DNA of 64,000 nt from Mobilitalea sibirica (GCF_015999265.1 NZ_JAEAGR010000003.1:186001-250000); one strand, 5' to 3'; shown: positions 19,031-28,262, counted from the first letter of the stretch. Numbers and translations: made by a program. Notes: generated by a model not told the origin, from the sequence alone.

Positions 19031-19181
19031 TTAATTGGTAAATCACTGAAAGTAAATGTAAGATTATAATTTACTGATAAAGTTTTATACGAAAGAAAAG
19101 TACATTAATCTATAGCCTATTATATAAAATATTTAGTCTGTAAAGGCTACCGGATTATATGTAGTAATCGGAGGTAACTAT

Positions 19182-19883
19182 ATGAATCAGTCTTTCAAAA
19201 AAATACTGGTGATCGAAGATGAAGAAAAAATTGTAAGTGTTTTAAAGTCCTTTCTGGAAAGTAAGGGCTTTTTTGTAATATGCGCCAATAATGGCAAACA
19301 AGCTTTAGACTTATTTAATAGTGAAAGGATATCCCTAGTTCTTCTAGACTTAATGATACCCGAGCTTTCCGGGGAGGAGGTCTGCAAAACCTTACGTCAG
19401 AAATCAAAGGTACCCATCATAATGTTAACTGCAAAATCCAAAGAAGAGGATATGCTGAATGGATTAGGAATTGGTGCGGATGATTATATAACAAAGCCTT
19501 TTAGCTTAAAAGCTTTGTATGCCAGAATAGAGGCAGTAATGCGAAGAGCCGGAGATACGTTTGAGTCTGAAAATAGTATCAAATCCTATAAAAACAAAGA
19601 TCTTACTATCGATTATGATAGCAGAATTGTAACTAAGCAGAATGTAGAGGTTAAATTAACTCCAAATGAATATAAAATACTGGCAACCTTAACGAAGCAT
19701 CCCAATAAGGTATTTACCCGTGATGAATTAATTGCCTCTGCTTTTGGAGATGAGTTTGAAGGATTTGACCGTACCATAGACAGTCATATTAAAAACCTGC
19801 GGGCTAAGATCGAAGACGATACAAAAAATCCAACTTATGTGAAAACGGTTCACGGTGTTGGATATAAGTTTGGGGGTGAATAA
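19182..19883 (+). CDS. OmpR-family response regulator
   Basis: 233 residues. The N-terminal receiver domain has the acidic pocket IEDEE (about 10-12), phospho-acceptor Asp in LVLLDLMIPEL (about 53) and conserved Lys in DYITKPFS. The C-terminal winged helix has LTPNEYKILATL and RTIDSHIKNLRAKIEDD. Its kinase partner begins 3 bases after its stop codon. The location between copZ and copA suggests control of copper homeostasis in the manner of CusRS or CopRS, but this is inference from position only. Confidence 0.9.
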   Translation: MNQSFKKILVIEDEEKIVSVLKSFLESKGFFVICANNGKQALDLFNSERISLVLLDLMIPELSGEEVCKTLRQKSKVPIIMLTAKSKEEDMLNGLGIGADDYITKPFSLKALYARIEAVMRRAGDTFESENSIKSYKNKDLTIDYDSRIVTKQNVEVKLTPNEYKILATLTKHPNKVFTRDELIASAFGDEFEGFDRTIDSHIKNLRAKIEDDTKNPTYVKTVHGVGYKFGGE

Positions 19884-19886
19884 TTT

Positions 19887-21275
19887 TTGAAAAAAATTAG
19901 CACAAAATTAACCTCAGCCATGTTTGTATTGGTTTTATTCACAGTTTCCGTTATTAGTTTTTCATCAAATCATCTGATTAACAAGCAATTTACGCAGTAT
20001 ATTTCCCGTCAGCAACAACTTAGAGAACAAATTATTACCTCCAGTCTAAGTCAGCAATATGCAAGGCTAACAGATCAATGGAACCTGGATTACATTCATA
20101 CGATTGGAATGTTTTCACTTTATGAGGGATATATTCTGAAGGTATATGATAATGAGGAAAATATATTGTGGGATGCACAGGCTCATGATATGGAGCTTTG
20201 TAATCGTATTATAGCTGATATTTCAAAAAGAATGAGAATTAAATATCCGCAGATGGAAGGTGAGTTTACAGCGATTTCCTATCCGCTAACACAGTCCGGA
20301 ATTGTAATAGGCTCCGTAAGTATTAGTCATTTTGGGCCTTTTTTTCTATCGGAAAATGATTTTCGTTTTTTAGATTCCCTGAATAAGGTACTATTAGGAG
20401 TGGGTTTTATTTCTTTAATCATGGCGGTATTTCTCGGTAATCTAATAGCAAGACGAATCAGCCATCCGATTTTAAAGACAATTGATATTACGAAGGAAAT
20501 TGCAGATGGAAATTACCAGGTTCGTCTTAAAGAAGCAGCAAACAGCAAGGAACTGAATATGCTAATCACCTCAGTAAATCATCTGGCGTCTTCTCTTGAA
20601 ACTTTAGAGAAGCTACGTAAACAGCTAACAGAGGATGTAGCACATGAACTTCGGACACCAATTACAATATTACAGTCTCATATCGAAGCAATCATAGAAG
20701 GAGTTTGGGAACCCAACACAGAGTGGATGCAAAGCTGTTATGACGAAACAATCCGGATAGGTAAACTTGTTGACGATCTGGAACAGCTGGCAAGGATTGA
20801 AAGTAGCAATCTGAATTTGAATAAAAAAGAGTATCTTTTGAAGGACTTGATTCAAAAAACAGTGACAGGTTTTGAAGGTGAACTCTTCAATCAGAATAGA
20901 TCAATTAATGTGCTTGGGCCTGAGGTTAGTGTTAGAGCAGACTATGACAGATTACAACAGGTACTTATCAATCTTATTTCCAATGCAGTAAAATATTCGA
21001 AAGAGAAAGGAAATATTATCATCGAAGTCTTTGAAGCAGAAAACAACGTAGGTTTTCATGTTAAGGATGACGGGATTGGCATTCCGGAAGAAGAACTGCC
21101 CTTCATCTTTGAACGATTTTACAGAGCCGATAAATCACGTAACCGACTTACAGGAGGTACCGGTATAGGGCTAACAATTGTTAAATCTATAATAGAGGCT
21201 CATGGGGGTCGTATTCTATTAAAAAGTAAATTACATGAAGGAAGTGTATTTACAGTTATATTACCAAAGAATTGA
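19887..21275 (+). CDS. Sensor histidine kinase
   Basis: 462 residues starting at TTG 19887, placed by GGGGGTG 9 bases upstream. Two transmembrane helices (about 8-28 and 165-187) flank a 135-residue extracellular sensor, followed by HAMP (RRISHPILKTI...), HisKA (EDVAHELRTPITILQSH) and HATPase (NLISNAVKYS, DDGIGIPEEELPFIFERFYR, GGTGIGLTIV). All catalytic boxes are intact. The extracellular part has no Met- or His-rich patch that would prove copper sensing. Confidence 0.92.
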   Translation: MKKISTKLTSAMFVLVLFTVSVISFSSNHLINKQFTQYISRQQQLREQIITSSLSQQYARLTDQWNLDYIHTIGMFSLYEGYILKVYDNEENILWDAQAHDMELCNRIIADISKRMRIKYPQMEGEFTAISYPLTQSGIVIGSVSISHFGPFFLSENDFRFLDSLNKVLLGVGFISLIMAVFLGNLIARRISHPILKTIDITKEIADGNYQVRLKEAANSKELNMLITSVNHLASSLETLEKLRKQLTEDVAHELRTPITILQSHIEAIIEGVWEPNTEWMQSCYDETIRIGKLVDDLEQLARIESSNLNLNKKEYLLKDLIQKTVTGFEGELFNQNRSINVLGPEVSVRADYDRLQQVLINLISNAVKYSKEKGNIIIEVFEAENNVGFHVKDDGIGIPEEELPFIFERFYRADKSRNRLTGGTGIGLTIVKSIIEAHGGRILLKSKLHEGSVFTVILPKN

Positions 21276-21309
21276 TATGACAATATACTAATATATTACG
21301 TAAACATAC

Positions 21310-21337
21310 TTGACTTTAACATAATTCATGTTATAAT
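21310..21337 (+). promoter_or_regulatory. copA promoter
   Basis: TTGACT at 21310-21315 and TATAAT at 21332-21337 with a 16-bp spacer. The CsoR-like operator begins immediately downstream. Confidence 0.75.
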
Positions 21338-21343
21338 TAACAC

Positions 21344-21367
21344 ATACCCCCCACCCGTGTAGGGTAT
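21344..21367 (+). promoter_or_regulatory. CsoR-type copper operator
   Basis: An interrupted inverted repeat ATACCC-(12 bases)-GGGTAT with a C-rich left half, the layout typical of CsoR/RcnR-family sites. It covers the expected start of transcription of copA, so bound repressor would block initiation until Cu(I) releases it. No csoR gene is present in the window. Confidence 0.65.
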
Positions 21368-21394
21368 TAATAATATCATGAAGGGAGAAACCCA

Positions 21395-23875
21395 ATGAAA
21401 AAAGAAACAGTGGGATTTAAAATCGAAGGAATGTCCTGCAGTAGCTGTGCTGCTAATATTCAGAAAAAATTAAATTCTATGGATGGAGTGATCAATCCAA
21501 ATATTAATATAGCAATCGAAAAAGGACAGGTGGATTATGATGCTGATATTATCAGTGCTAAGGAGATTTTTAAGGCAGTTGATGATTTAGGCTATAAAGC
21601 GATACCGGAAACTGATCAAAGCAAAGAAAAGATAACTATGAAAGTCAATGGTATGACCTGTTCTTCCTGCTCTAACAGAGTTGAGAAGATGTTAAACAAA
21701 ACAGAGGGTATTGTGACAGCTAATGTTAACTTTGCATCAGAAAAAGTAACAATAGAGTATAATCCGAAAGAAATCCGTTTAATTGATATGCAAAAGAAGG
21801 TGAAAGACTTAGGTTATGAACTGGTCTATGAGGAAAATACCGATGAAGGTATCGATGAGGATGAAGTAAAGATTCAAAAGACGGCCAGAACCATGAAGAT
21901 CTCTGCCATCTTATCCGGTACTATCATGGTGCTGATGATGTATCATATGTTTGTTCAGATGATACCCGGATATCTTATTATAACAGCAATCTTAGGTGCA
22001 CCAATTATATTCGGTACCGGCTGGCATGTCCATGTTGGTAGTTTCAAGGCTCTTAAGAACAAAAGTCCTAATATGGATGTTTTAGTTACATTGGGATCGC
22101 TGCCGCCATATCTAATTGGTTTACTTGGTTTCTTTATGCCGGTACAGACCTTTATTGAGATGGCTACCACCATTATGACGATGCATCTAATCGGTAAGTA
22201 TCTTGAAACCCGTGCAAAAGGTAGAGCATCTCAGGCAATTAAAAAACTCCTTCAGATGGGTGCTAAAACAGCTAAAATTATTCTTAACGGAGAAGAAGTT
22301 GAAATACCTGTAAAAGATCTGCAGGTTGGGGATATCATGGTGGTTCGCCCCGGCGAGAAGGTGCCGACCGATGGTATTATTATGGAAGGTAAAAGCTTAA
22401 TTGATGAATCCATGGCCACCGGTGAGTCAATGCCTGTAAAAAGAGAGGCGGGGCATGAGGTGATCGGTGCTACGTTAAATAAGCAGGGAATGATTAAAGT
22501 AAAGGTTACAAAAGTTGGTAAAGATACGTTCCTGTCTCAGGTGATTAAGATGGTAGAGGAGTGTCAGGGTTCCAAGGTTCCTATCCAGGAATTTGCTGAC
22601 CGAATTACCGGATTTTTTGTTCCTGCAATTATTCTCATAACCATAGGCACATTTATTTCCTATATCGTATTTCCGGAGTTTCATGCGGGAATTTTAGAAT
22701 GGGGTTCCTCCTTCTTACCTTGGATTAATCCCGATCTAACCCCTCTTACCCTGGCATTTATTACCGCAACGGCAGTCTTGGTTATATCCTGTCCTTGTGC
22801 CCTGGGCCTTGGTACACCGACAGCCCTGATGGTAGGAAGTGGAATTGGTGCAGAAAAAGGTATCTTAATTCGTAACGGTGAAGCGATTCAAACCTTTAAA
22901 GAAGTGAAAGCGATTGCTTTTGATAAAACAGGTACCATAACGAAGGGTAAACCGGAAGTTACAGATATTGTAGTAGTGGAAGGAATAAAAGAAAAAGACT
23001 TTCTTTATTACGCCGGAACGATTGAAAACGGCTCAGAACATCCTCTGGCACATGCCATAGTGGAAAAAGTCAAGAGTGAAAAGATTGCTTTTGGTAAACT
23101 GACTGATTTTAACGTAGTGGTCGGAATGGGTGTTATCGGAGATGTTGACGGAGAAAAAGTTTTGGTTGGTAACAGAAAATTAATGCAGGAGAATCAGATT
23201 TCGTATGATGCTTATGAAAATGAATTAATTCGCCTGGAGGAAGAAGCGAAGACTGCCATGATGATTGCTAAGGGTAACCAACTGTTGGGTATCATTGCCG
23301 TGGCAGATCCGATTAAAGAAGAATCCGCTGCAGCAATCGCTGAGTTGGAGAAAATGGGAATAAAAACAGCGATGATTACCGGTGACAATAAAAGAACAGC
23401 TGCCGCTATTGGCAAAAAAGTAGGAATCAGTCATGTGATTTCTGAAGTGCTACCGGACGGTAAAGTAGAAGAAGTGGTAAGATTACAAAAACAATATGGT
23501 ACCGTGGCAATGGTTGGTGACGGTATCAATGATGCTCCGGCATTAAAACAATCCAATGTGGGTATTGCTATTGGAACAGGAACTGACATTGCAATTGAAG
23601 CTGCTGATGTAACCCTAGTAAGAGGTGAACTGACGGGTATTGTATCGGCAATTAAATTATCCAAAGCAATCTTTCGAAAGATTAGAGAAAATTATTTTTG
23701 GGCATGGTTTTATAATGCCATCGCGATACCGGTTGCTATGTTAGGATTACTGCATCCGATGATAGGCGCCGGAGCAATGGCTTTAAGTTCATTAAACGTT
23801 ATCTACAATTCGTTAAGGCTTAAGAAGGTAAATATTAGTCCGGAATTTAATAATAGTGCTATGAGTAATAAATAG
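21395..23875 (+). CDS. copA: Copper-exporting P1B-type ATPase CopA
   Basis: Exports Cu(I) from the cytoplasm using ATP. 826 residues: two N-terminal HMA domains (GMSCSSC about 10-16, GMTCSSC about 83-89), eight membrane helices, actuator TGES, the transport-site CPC in ISCPCALGLGTP, phosphorylation loop DKTGTIT, the HP motif (GSEHPLA), GDNKRTAAAIG and GDGINDAPAL. The CPC motif and paired HMA domains are those of Cu(I) exporters. GAAGGGAG precedes the start. Regulation is probably by the operator at 21344-21367. Confidence 0.97.
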   Translation: MKKETVGFKIEGMSCSSCAANIQKKLNSMDGVINPNINIAIEKGQVDYDADIISAKEIFKAVDDLGYKAIPETDQSKEKITMKVNGMTCSSCSNRVEKMLNKTEGIVTANVNFASEKVTIEYNPKEIRLIDMQKKVKDLGYELVYEENTDEGIDEDEVKIQKTARTMKISAILSGTIMVLMMYHMFVQMIPGYLIITAILGAPIIFGTGWHVHVGSFKALKNKSPNMDVLVTLGSLPPYLIGLLGFFMPVQTFIEMATTIMTMHLIGKYLETRAKGRASQAIKKLLQMGAKTAKIILNGEEVEIPVKDLQVGDIMVVRPGEKVPTDGIIMEGKSLIDESMATGESMPVKREAGHEVIGATLNKQGMIKVKVTKVGKDTFLSQVIKMVEECQGSKVPIQEFADRITGFFVPAIILITIGTFISYIVFPEFHAGILEWGSSFLPWINPDLTPLTLAFITATAVLVISCPCALGLGTPTALMVGSGIGAEKGILIRNGEAIQTFKEVKAIAFDKTGTITKGKPEVTDIVVVEGIKEKDFLYYAGTIENGSEHPLAHAIVEKVKSEKIAFGKLTDFNVVVGMGVIGDVDGEKVLVGNRKLMQENQISYDAYENELIRLEEEAKTAMMIAKGNQLLGIIAVADPIKEESAAAIAELEKMGIKTAMITGDNKRTAAAIGKKVGISHVISEVLPDGKVEEVVRLQKQYGTVAMVGDGINDAPALKQSNVGIAIGTGTDIAIEAADVTLVRGELTGIVSAIKLSKAIFRKIRENYFWAWFYNAIAIPVAMLGLLHPMIGAGAMALSSLNVIYNSLRLKKVNISPEFNNSAMSNK

Positions 23876-23937
23876 ATATTGTTATAGAATAGAAGTATAC
23901 AGATGAGTGTTTAAGATGAGTTAACTCTTAATATATG

Positions 23938-23988
23938 AAAAAAAAGAACAAACTGTTACCTACCAGGGATGCAGTTTGTTCTTTTTTT
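23938..23988 (+). terminator. Rho-independent terminator of copA
   Basis: AAAGAACAAACTG pairs with CAGTTTGTTCTTT around a 16-base loop, with A-run and T-run flanks, so it may work in both directions. Confidence 0.9.
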
Positions 23989-24264
23989 AATTAAAGCTAA
24001 TTATTGTAACAAGACTTTTTATATTTAACTGTTTGGTTAATCTTGAAGTTCCTCAAGGAAAATTGAAGAAAGAAGTAATAAAACATCGTTAATAATGATA
24101 TAAAGCTAAAAAAAAGTAAGGTGTACTTTATACTACATAGTTTCTCTTATAGAAATCATAGAAAAACTTTGTGAAGTAAAGCCATTTTAAACTTTAATTT
24201 CATTTTCTATAACTACTTTGCGGTATGACACAATAAAATAAATAGAAAATTATTGAAATTACTA

Positions 24265-24295
24265 TTGACATATAATATTATACGATGTATAGTAT
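24265..24295 (+). promoter_or_regulatory. padR operon promoter with overlapping dyad operator
   Basis: TTGACA (24265-24270) and TATAGT (24288-24293), 17-bp spacer. The dyad ATATTATAC-GAT-GTATAGTAT spans the spacer and the -10 box. Its core ATACGATGTAT resembles PadR-family operators, consistent with autorepression by the first gene. The 275 bases before it (23989-24264) hold nothing I can identify. Confidence 0.7.
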
Positions 24296-24371
24296 TGTTA
24301 AATCAATAATATTATTTCTGTTATAAATAGTTATGGTTTGAAAAGGAAGGAACTTGAAGGGAGTTGATGTT

Positions 24372-24689
24372 ATGGTATTTAATACCGGTTCAGCCTTGCT
24401 GGATGCTATCGTACTGGCTGTTGTCTCGAAGGAACCGGAAGGTACCTATGGATACAAAATAACACAGGATGTACGGGAAGCAATCGAAATCTCAGAATCA
24501 ACCTTGTATCCGGTACTAAGGAGGCTCCAAAAGGAAGATTGTTTGGAAGTATATGATATGGAGTACGGAGGAAGAAATCGAAGGTATTATAAGATAACGG
24601 ATAAGGGAATGATACAGCTTAGGTTATATCTGGATGAGTGGATAAGATATTATAAAAAGATAAATATCATATTTGAAGGAGTGAACTAG
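24372..24689 (+). CDS. PadR-family transcriptional regulator
   Basis: A small winged-helix repressor of 105 residues with SALLDAIVLAVVSKEPEGTYGYKITQDV and STLYPVLRRLQKEDCLEVYD. ATG 24372 with AAGGGAG 8 bases upstream is preferred over an in-frame TTG at 24354. It belongs to the subgroup encoded beside DUF1700/DUF4097/PspC membrane proteins. The stop codon touches the ATG of the next gene, indicating translational coupling. It likely represses its own operon through the dyad in the promoter. Confidence 0.9.
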   Translation: MVFNTGSALLDAIVLAVVSKEPEGTYGYKITQDVREAIEISESTLYPVLRRLQKEDCLEVYDMEYGGRNRRYYKITDKGMIQLRLYLDEWIRYYKKINIIFEGVN

Positions 24690-25475
24690 ATGTCAAGGTT
24701 AGAGTTTATGAAAGAGCTGGAGGGCTTACTTACAGATATCCCGATAGAAGATAGAGAAGAAGCATTGTAGTATTATAATGATTATTTTGAGGATGCGGGA
24801 GCGGAGAATGAAGAAAAGATTTTGAAAGAGCTGGGTTCTCCACAAAGAATTGCAGCAATTATTAAGGCGGATCTTAATAATAACACATCTGACCCGGATA
24901 GCAGGGGATATTTCACGGAAAAAGGTTATCAGGATACTGTCTATGTAGATGAAAAGTATGAGATTGTAGATGTGGTTGAGCAACCAAATCAAAAGAATAC
25001 GAAGGATAATACGAATCAGAAACAAAGTCATGAGAAGGAATATTCTTCGGAAACTAAAACATATACTGCTGCCGATAATACACAAAATAAGAGCAGCAAA
25101 ACGAACCTTCCGCTTATTATATTAATTGCTCTATTTACCTCGCCAATTTGGATACCATTATTCTTATCCTTATTTGGTGTCGGGATAGGAGTAACCATAG
25201 CAGTTGTTGCCACAATCTTTTCGTTGTTTTTCGGTTTTGGTTTGGCAGGCTTATGCATGATGGGAGCCGGTATTGCCCTATTTATTGTTGGTATCATTAA
25301 GCTGGGTGTTCCTTTGATTGGGCTTTTACTCTGTGGAGCAGGACTGTTGGTATTTGGACTTGGAATGCTCTTTGTGTTACTTAGTGCGGTAATATTTAAG
25401 GCACTTCCTGCAATTTTTAGAGGTTTCATCAATTTATGCAGGTTACCGTTTAAGAATAGGAGTGTGATGGCATGA
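24690..25475 (+). pseudogene. DUF1700 membrane protein interrupted by in-frame TAG
   Basis: From ATG 24690 the frame reads MSRLEFMKELEGLLTDIP..., reaches TAG at 24768-24770 (codon 27), then continues in the same frame for 234 more codons beginning YYNDYFEDAGAENEEKILKELGSP. DUF1700 proteins normally read ALQYYNDYFEDAG here, so a CAG Gln codon has become TAG. The rest is intact: the helical N-domain, a polar linker and four hydrophobic segments (about 145-250), ending with ATGA overlap into the next gene. Either a recent nonsense mutation, suppression or readthrough, re-initiation (a TTG at 24822 is in frame) or a sequencing error explains it. Confidence 0.8.
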
Positions 25476-26326
25476 GAACATTTATGAAAATATGGTTGGC
25501 CATTGGTCTGATTTCAATTGGCATAGGAATTGGTTTAACCGCATTGATGACCTTTGTTATAGCCGCTAAAAGTAATAATAGTATTGAAACCTTTACCATT
25601 GATGAAACATACGAGAAAGTCACTTCATTGGATTTTCATATTGCCTACGGAGAAGTGTTTATCAAAGAAGGGAAAGAATTTAAGATTACCTCAAATAATC
25701 TGATTTTTGATAACTTCGAATCCTATGTTCAAGATGGAACCTGGGTGATAGAAGATAATGCAGAGGATTATATAGATCTCTTCGGTGTTAATTTACCCAT
25801 AGATAATCTAATTAGTTGGGATGAGGACAATTCTCCTACAATCACAATCACAGTGCCGGAAGGCTTCGTTGCTGAGGACATAGCCCTGCTTCTGAATGCA
25901 GGTTATATGGAGGCAGATGTACTTCGATCCAAGAAAGGTACCTTTAAGGTGAATGCAGGAAGTTTAAGACTAAAACAGGTTGAAGTTTATGATTCCTCTG
26001 AGTTTCATATAGGTGCCGGTGAAATGATACTTGACGAGATGAAATTAAATGATATCCGCGTGGATGTAGGAGTAGGAAGCATTAAAATGGATGGCAATAT
26101 AACCGGAACGAATGATATCAGCTGTGGCATTGGAAAAATAGCTATGGATTTGGAGGGGGATGAAAAAGATTATTCCTTTAAAATTGACTATAATTTAGGA
26201 AATGTTATAATAAATAATATGAATTTTCATAAAATATTTAATAAAAGGGACATGGTTTCAAATTCAGACACAGAATTTAATTTGGATTGTGGTATCGGAA
26301 GTATTATAATAAAAACAAACGAATAA
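25472..26326 (+). CDS. DUF4097-type beta-repeat surface protein
   Basis: 284 residues. One N-terminal membrane anchor (IWLAIGLISIGIGIGLTALMTFVIA) precedes a repetitive beta-strand domain like the DUF4097/DUF2154 'putative adhesin' family, with recurring short strands such as FKVNAGSLRLKQVEV, IGAGEMILDEM, VGVGSIKMDG and CGIGSIIIK. Such proteins are encoded with PspC and PadR genes and linked to cell-envelope stress. The start codon overlaps the preceding stop (ATGA). The molecular function is not known. Confidence 0.8.
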   Translation: MRTFMKIWLAIGLISIGIGIGLTALMTFVIAAKSNNSIETFTIDETYEKVTSLDFHIAYGEVFIKEGKEFKITSNNLIFDNFESYVQDGTWVIEDNAEDYIDLFGVNLPIDNLISWDEDNSPTITITVPEGFVAEDIALLLNAGYMEADVLRSKKGTFKVNAGSLRLKQVEVYDSSEFHIGAGEMILDEMKLNDIRVDVGVGSIKMDGNITGTNDISCGIGKIAMDLEGDEKDYSFKIDYNLGNVIINNMNFHKIFNKRDMVSNSDTEFNLDCGIGSIIIKTNE

Positions 26327-26356
26327 TAAATCAATATAGAAAGGAGTTATTTAATT

Positions 26357-26539
26357 ATGGAAGAGAAGAAATTATATCGGTCATCAACCAATAAAATGAT
26401 TAGTGGTGTATGTGGAGGAGTTGCAGAATACATTAATGTAGATCCTACGATCGTGAGACTTTTATGGGTGATATTCGGCTTGACCAGCATAGGTATATTT
26501 GCATACATCATAGCTGCCATAATCATGCCAGTAAAATAA
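26357..26539 (+). CDS. PspC-domain envelope protein
   Basis: A 60-residue protein that is a single PspC domain (LYRSSTNKMISGVCGGVAEYINVDPTIVRLLWVIF) with a C-terminal membrane helix. PspC-family proteins take part in membrane-stress responses. AAAGGAG precedes the ATG. It is the last gene of the padR-DUF1700-DUF4097-pspC group and is followed by a strong terminator. Confidence 0.92.
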   Translation: MEEKKLYRSSTNKMISGVCGGVAEYINVDPTIVRLLWVIFGLTSIGIFAYIIAAIIMPVK

Positions 26540-26631
26540 GCAAATGAAAGTTATAGTAGCATCATTTAGATTCTTTTAATTAAATGTAATGAAACGAGAA
26601 ATATTAATTACAAGTTCTATAATAAGAACAG

Positions 26632-26674
26632 AGAAAAGACAAGACTTAGAGTAACCCTGTGTCTTGTCTTTTCT
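26632..26674 (+). terminator. Terminator of padR operon
   Basis: 14-bp perfect stem AGAAAAGACAAGAC / GTCTTGTCTTTTCT with a 15-base loop. Confidence 0.85.
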
Positions 26675-26712
26675 AATCTATGAAATACTAAATAATAATT
26701 ATATGTAGAAAA

Positions 26713-26873
26713 AGAGAGCGGGAGGCTATGGTATTCCCTAAATGCACTATTTGGAGAACACATTCTAAGATTTATCTGACTGTTACGAACATTTATGTAC
26801 GAAAACAGTCAGATAAATCTTAGAAGATGTACTCCAACGAGTGTGTGTGGGAACCCATAGCCTCCCGCTCTCT
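26713..26873 (+). repeat. Long covarying palindromic element, copy 3
   Basis: A 161-bp quasi-palindrome between convergent pspC and the CheY-like gene, the most regular copy. Outer stem: 19 perfect base pairs, AGAGAGCGGGAGGCTATGG with 26855-26873. Conserved strands: 26734-26756 (TTCCCTAAATGCACTATTTG...) and 26832-26853 (CTCCAACGAGTGTGTGTGG...). Inner stem: TAAGATTTATCTGACTGT with ACAGTCAGATAAATCTTA. Apex: TTACGAAC ... GTACGAAA. It lacks the extra GGGCTGT arms of copies 1 and 4. Confidence 0.85.
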
Positions 26874-27005
26874 TGCATAACGTATAACAGTAACTACAGG
26901 CAAAATAAATGCCAGTATACTGATAATCGGCATACCGGCATAGGAGTAACTATGGCAAATAATTGGATTGCTCATTCATTATAATCTAAAATGTAATACT
27001 ATGAC

Positions 27006-27362
27006 TTATAATACACGATTAATGATTTCAATGATCTGAGCTGATTCAAAAGGTTTTGCAAGGAACTCTGCAGCGCCATATTTCACTGCATCCACCATTT
27101 TGGATTTTTGTCCGGCGGCAGTAACCATAACTACTTTTGCATTTTTGTCTATATCCATTATGTTTTTTAATGCTTCCAGACCATCCATTACAGGCATGGT
27201 AATGTCCATGGTAGTAATGTCGGGATTTAATTCTTTGAACTTATTAACAGCATCTTCTCCGTTAACAGCCTCACCTATTATCTGATGACCATTATCTTCT
27301 AATATGCTTCTCAGAATTTTACGTGATGTTCTGGAATCATCAACCATTAGTATTCTTGCCAT
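27006..27362 (-). CDS. CheY-like single-domain response regulator
   Basis: 118 residues forming only a receiver domain: acidic residues in VDDSRTSR, phospho-acceptor Asp in DITTMDITMPVMDGLEAL (about 54), Thr/Ala switch VMVTAAGQ and Lys in FLAKPFES. AGGAGG precedes the start. It lies 12 bp after the gene for a CheX-like protein and is probably co-transcribed. No kinase is nearby, so the phosphate source and the output are unknown; motility or chemotaxis-type control is the usual role. Confidence 0.9.
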   Translation of the reverse strand: MARILMVDDSRTSRKILRSILEDNGHQIIGEAVNGEDAVNKFKELNPDITTMDITMPVMDGLEALKNIMDIDKNAKVVMVTAAGQKSKMVDAVKYGAAEFLAKPFESAQIIEIINRVL

Positions 27363-27374
27363 TTTATTAACCTC

Positions 27375-28262
27375 CTAATTTATCTCAACCTTATTATCTA
27401 CTACAACAAGTAAGTCAGATTGTTTTCCTTCAATTACAACCGGAACAACATAGATATCACCCTTTGATGCTAATGTCTTATCTTTATAAAATAATGGAGG
27501 AGTCATATCAATATGTATATCATCATTGCTTAATTTTGAGGCAAATAAACCGTTGATACAATTAATAAATTCACATACAGAGTCAAAGGAATCCTCATTC
27601 ATCTCAGTGAATTCCTCTTTAGCAAAGGGATTAGCGATTGTTAACAATTCATCACCTTTTGAGGCAAAACCCAGAAAAATATCATGATCGCCAACAACCT
27701 GCTGATATCCTAGATTACCGAAGGAATATTCCTTCACCATATAAGCTTTCTTTAACATGATATTATTATGAATAAATCTTACAATATTTCTAATTGCAAT
27801 ACTGATACATTCACCGCCAAATGGGATATCAGTGTCTACAAATACCGGTATGATTCGGTCAATATCACCGGATTTTAATGCATCTATTTCACTATCAGAA
27901 AAATTATGATCACTTTTATATGCTTCCAAATAAATTTCAATTTCATCTATGGTCATTATATGATTTTCTGTAAGCGCTTGAACGAATTTTAGATAAGGAT
28001 TGCCTTGCATGTTAAGAAGATAGTTCACTTCTTCAGTTAACAGGTAGCCTTTGTCTATTGCGATATCACCAAAACGTCTGTCCATCTGTTTCTGCAATTC
28101 ATTCACTTCTTGTGCCTGCTTGGTGGTTAATAATTTTTCTGCAACAGCAATAAGCCCCAATTTAACCCGTGAATTCTGTTGCTCTTTTATAACCTCATCA
28201 AATTGTGATTGAGAAATTTTATTCTTATCTACTAAGTAACTTCCAAAGTACTGCCCGAACAT
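27375..28262 (-). CDS. CheX-like protein with N-terminal GspE-N-like region
   Basis: 295 residues. ATG 28262 is chosen because AAGGAG lies 8 bases upstream; the longer frame starting near 28334 has no site. The N-terminal 110 residues form helical repeats resembling GspE-N/MshE-N modules (FGSYLVDKNKISQSQFDEVI... and GDIAIDKGYLLTEEVNYLL...), which in some proteins bind cyclic di-GMP. The C-terminal part (about 160-295) resembles the CheX phosphatase fold. With the adjacent CheY-like receiver it forms a likely two-gene signalling unit. Both domain calls are from sequence appearance and moderate in certainty. Confidence 0.65.
   Translation of the reverse strand: MFGQYFGSYLVDKNKISQSQFDEVIKEQQNSRVKLGLIAVAEKLLTTKQAQEVNELQKQMDRRFGDIAIDKGYLLTEEVNYLLNMQGNPYLKFVQALTENHIMTIDEIEIYLEAYKSDHNFSDSEIDALKSGDIDRIIPVFVDTDIPFGGECISIAIRNIVRFIHNNIMLKKAYMVKEYSFGNLGYQQVVGDHDIFLGFASKGDELLTIANPFAKEEFTEMNEDSFDSVCEFINCINGLFASKLSNDDIHIDMTPPLFYKDKTLASKGDIYVVPVVIEGKQSDLLVVVDNKVEIN

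Noticed and set aside
23212-23664. Minus-strand frames inside copA
   Set aside because: Antisense shadows of a strongly conserved P-type ATPase.
26820-26975. Minus-strand 51-codon frame with a hydrophobic stretch (ISILAFILPVVTVIRYA) next to palindrome copy 3
   Set aside because: No ribosome site, and its last third is the palindrome arm itself; most likely chance.
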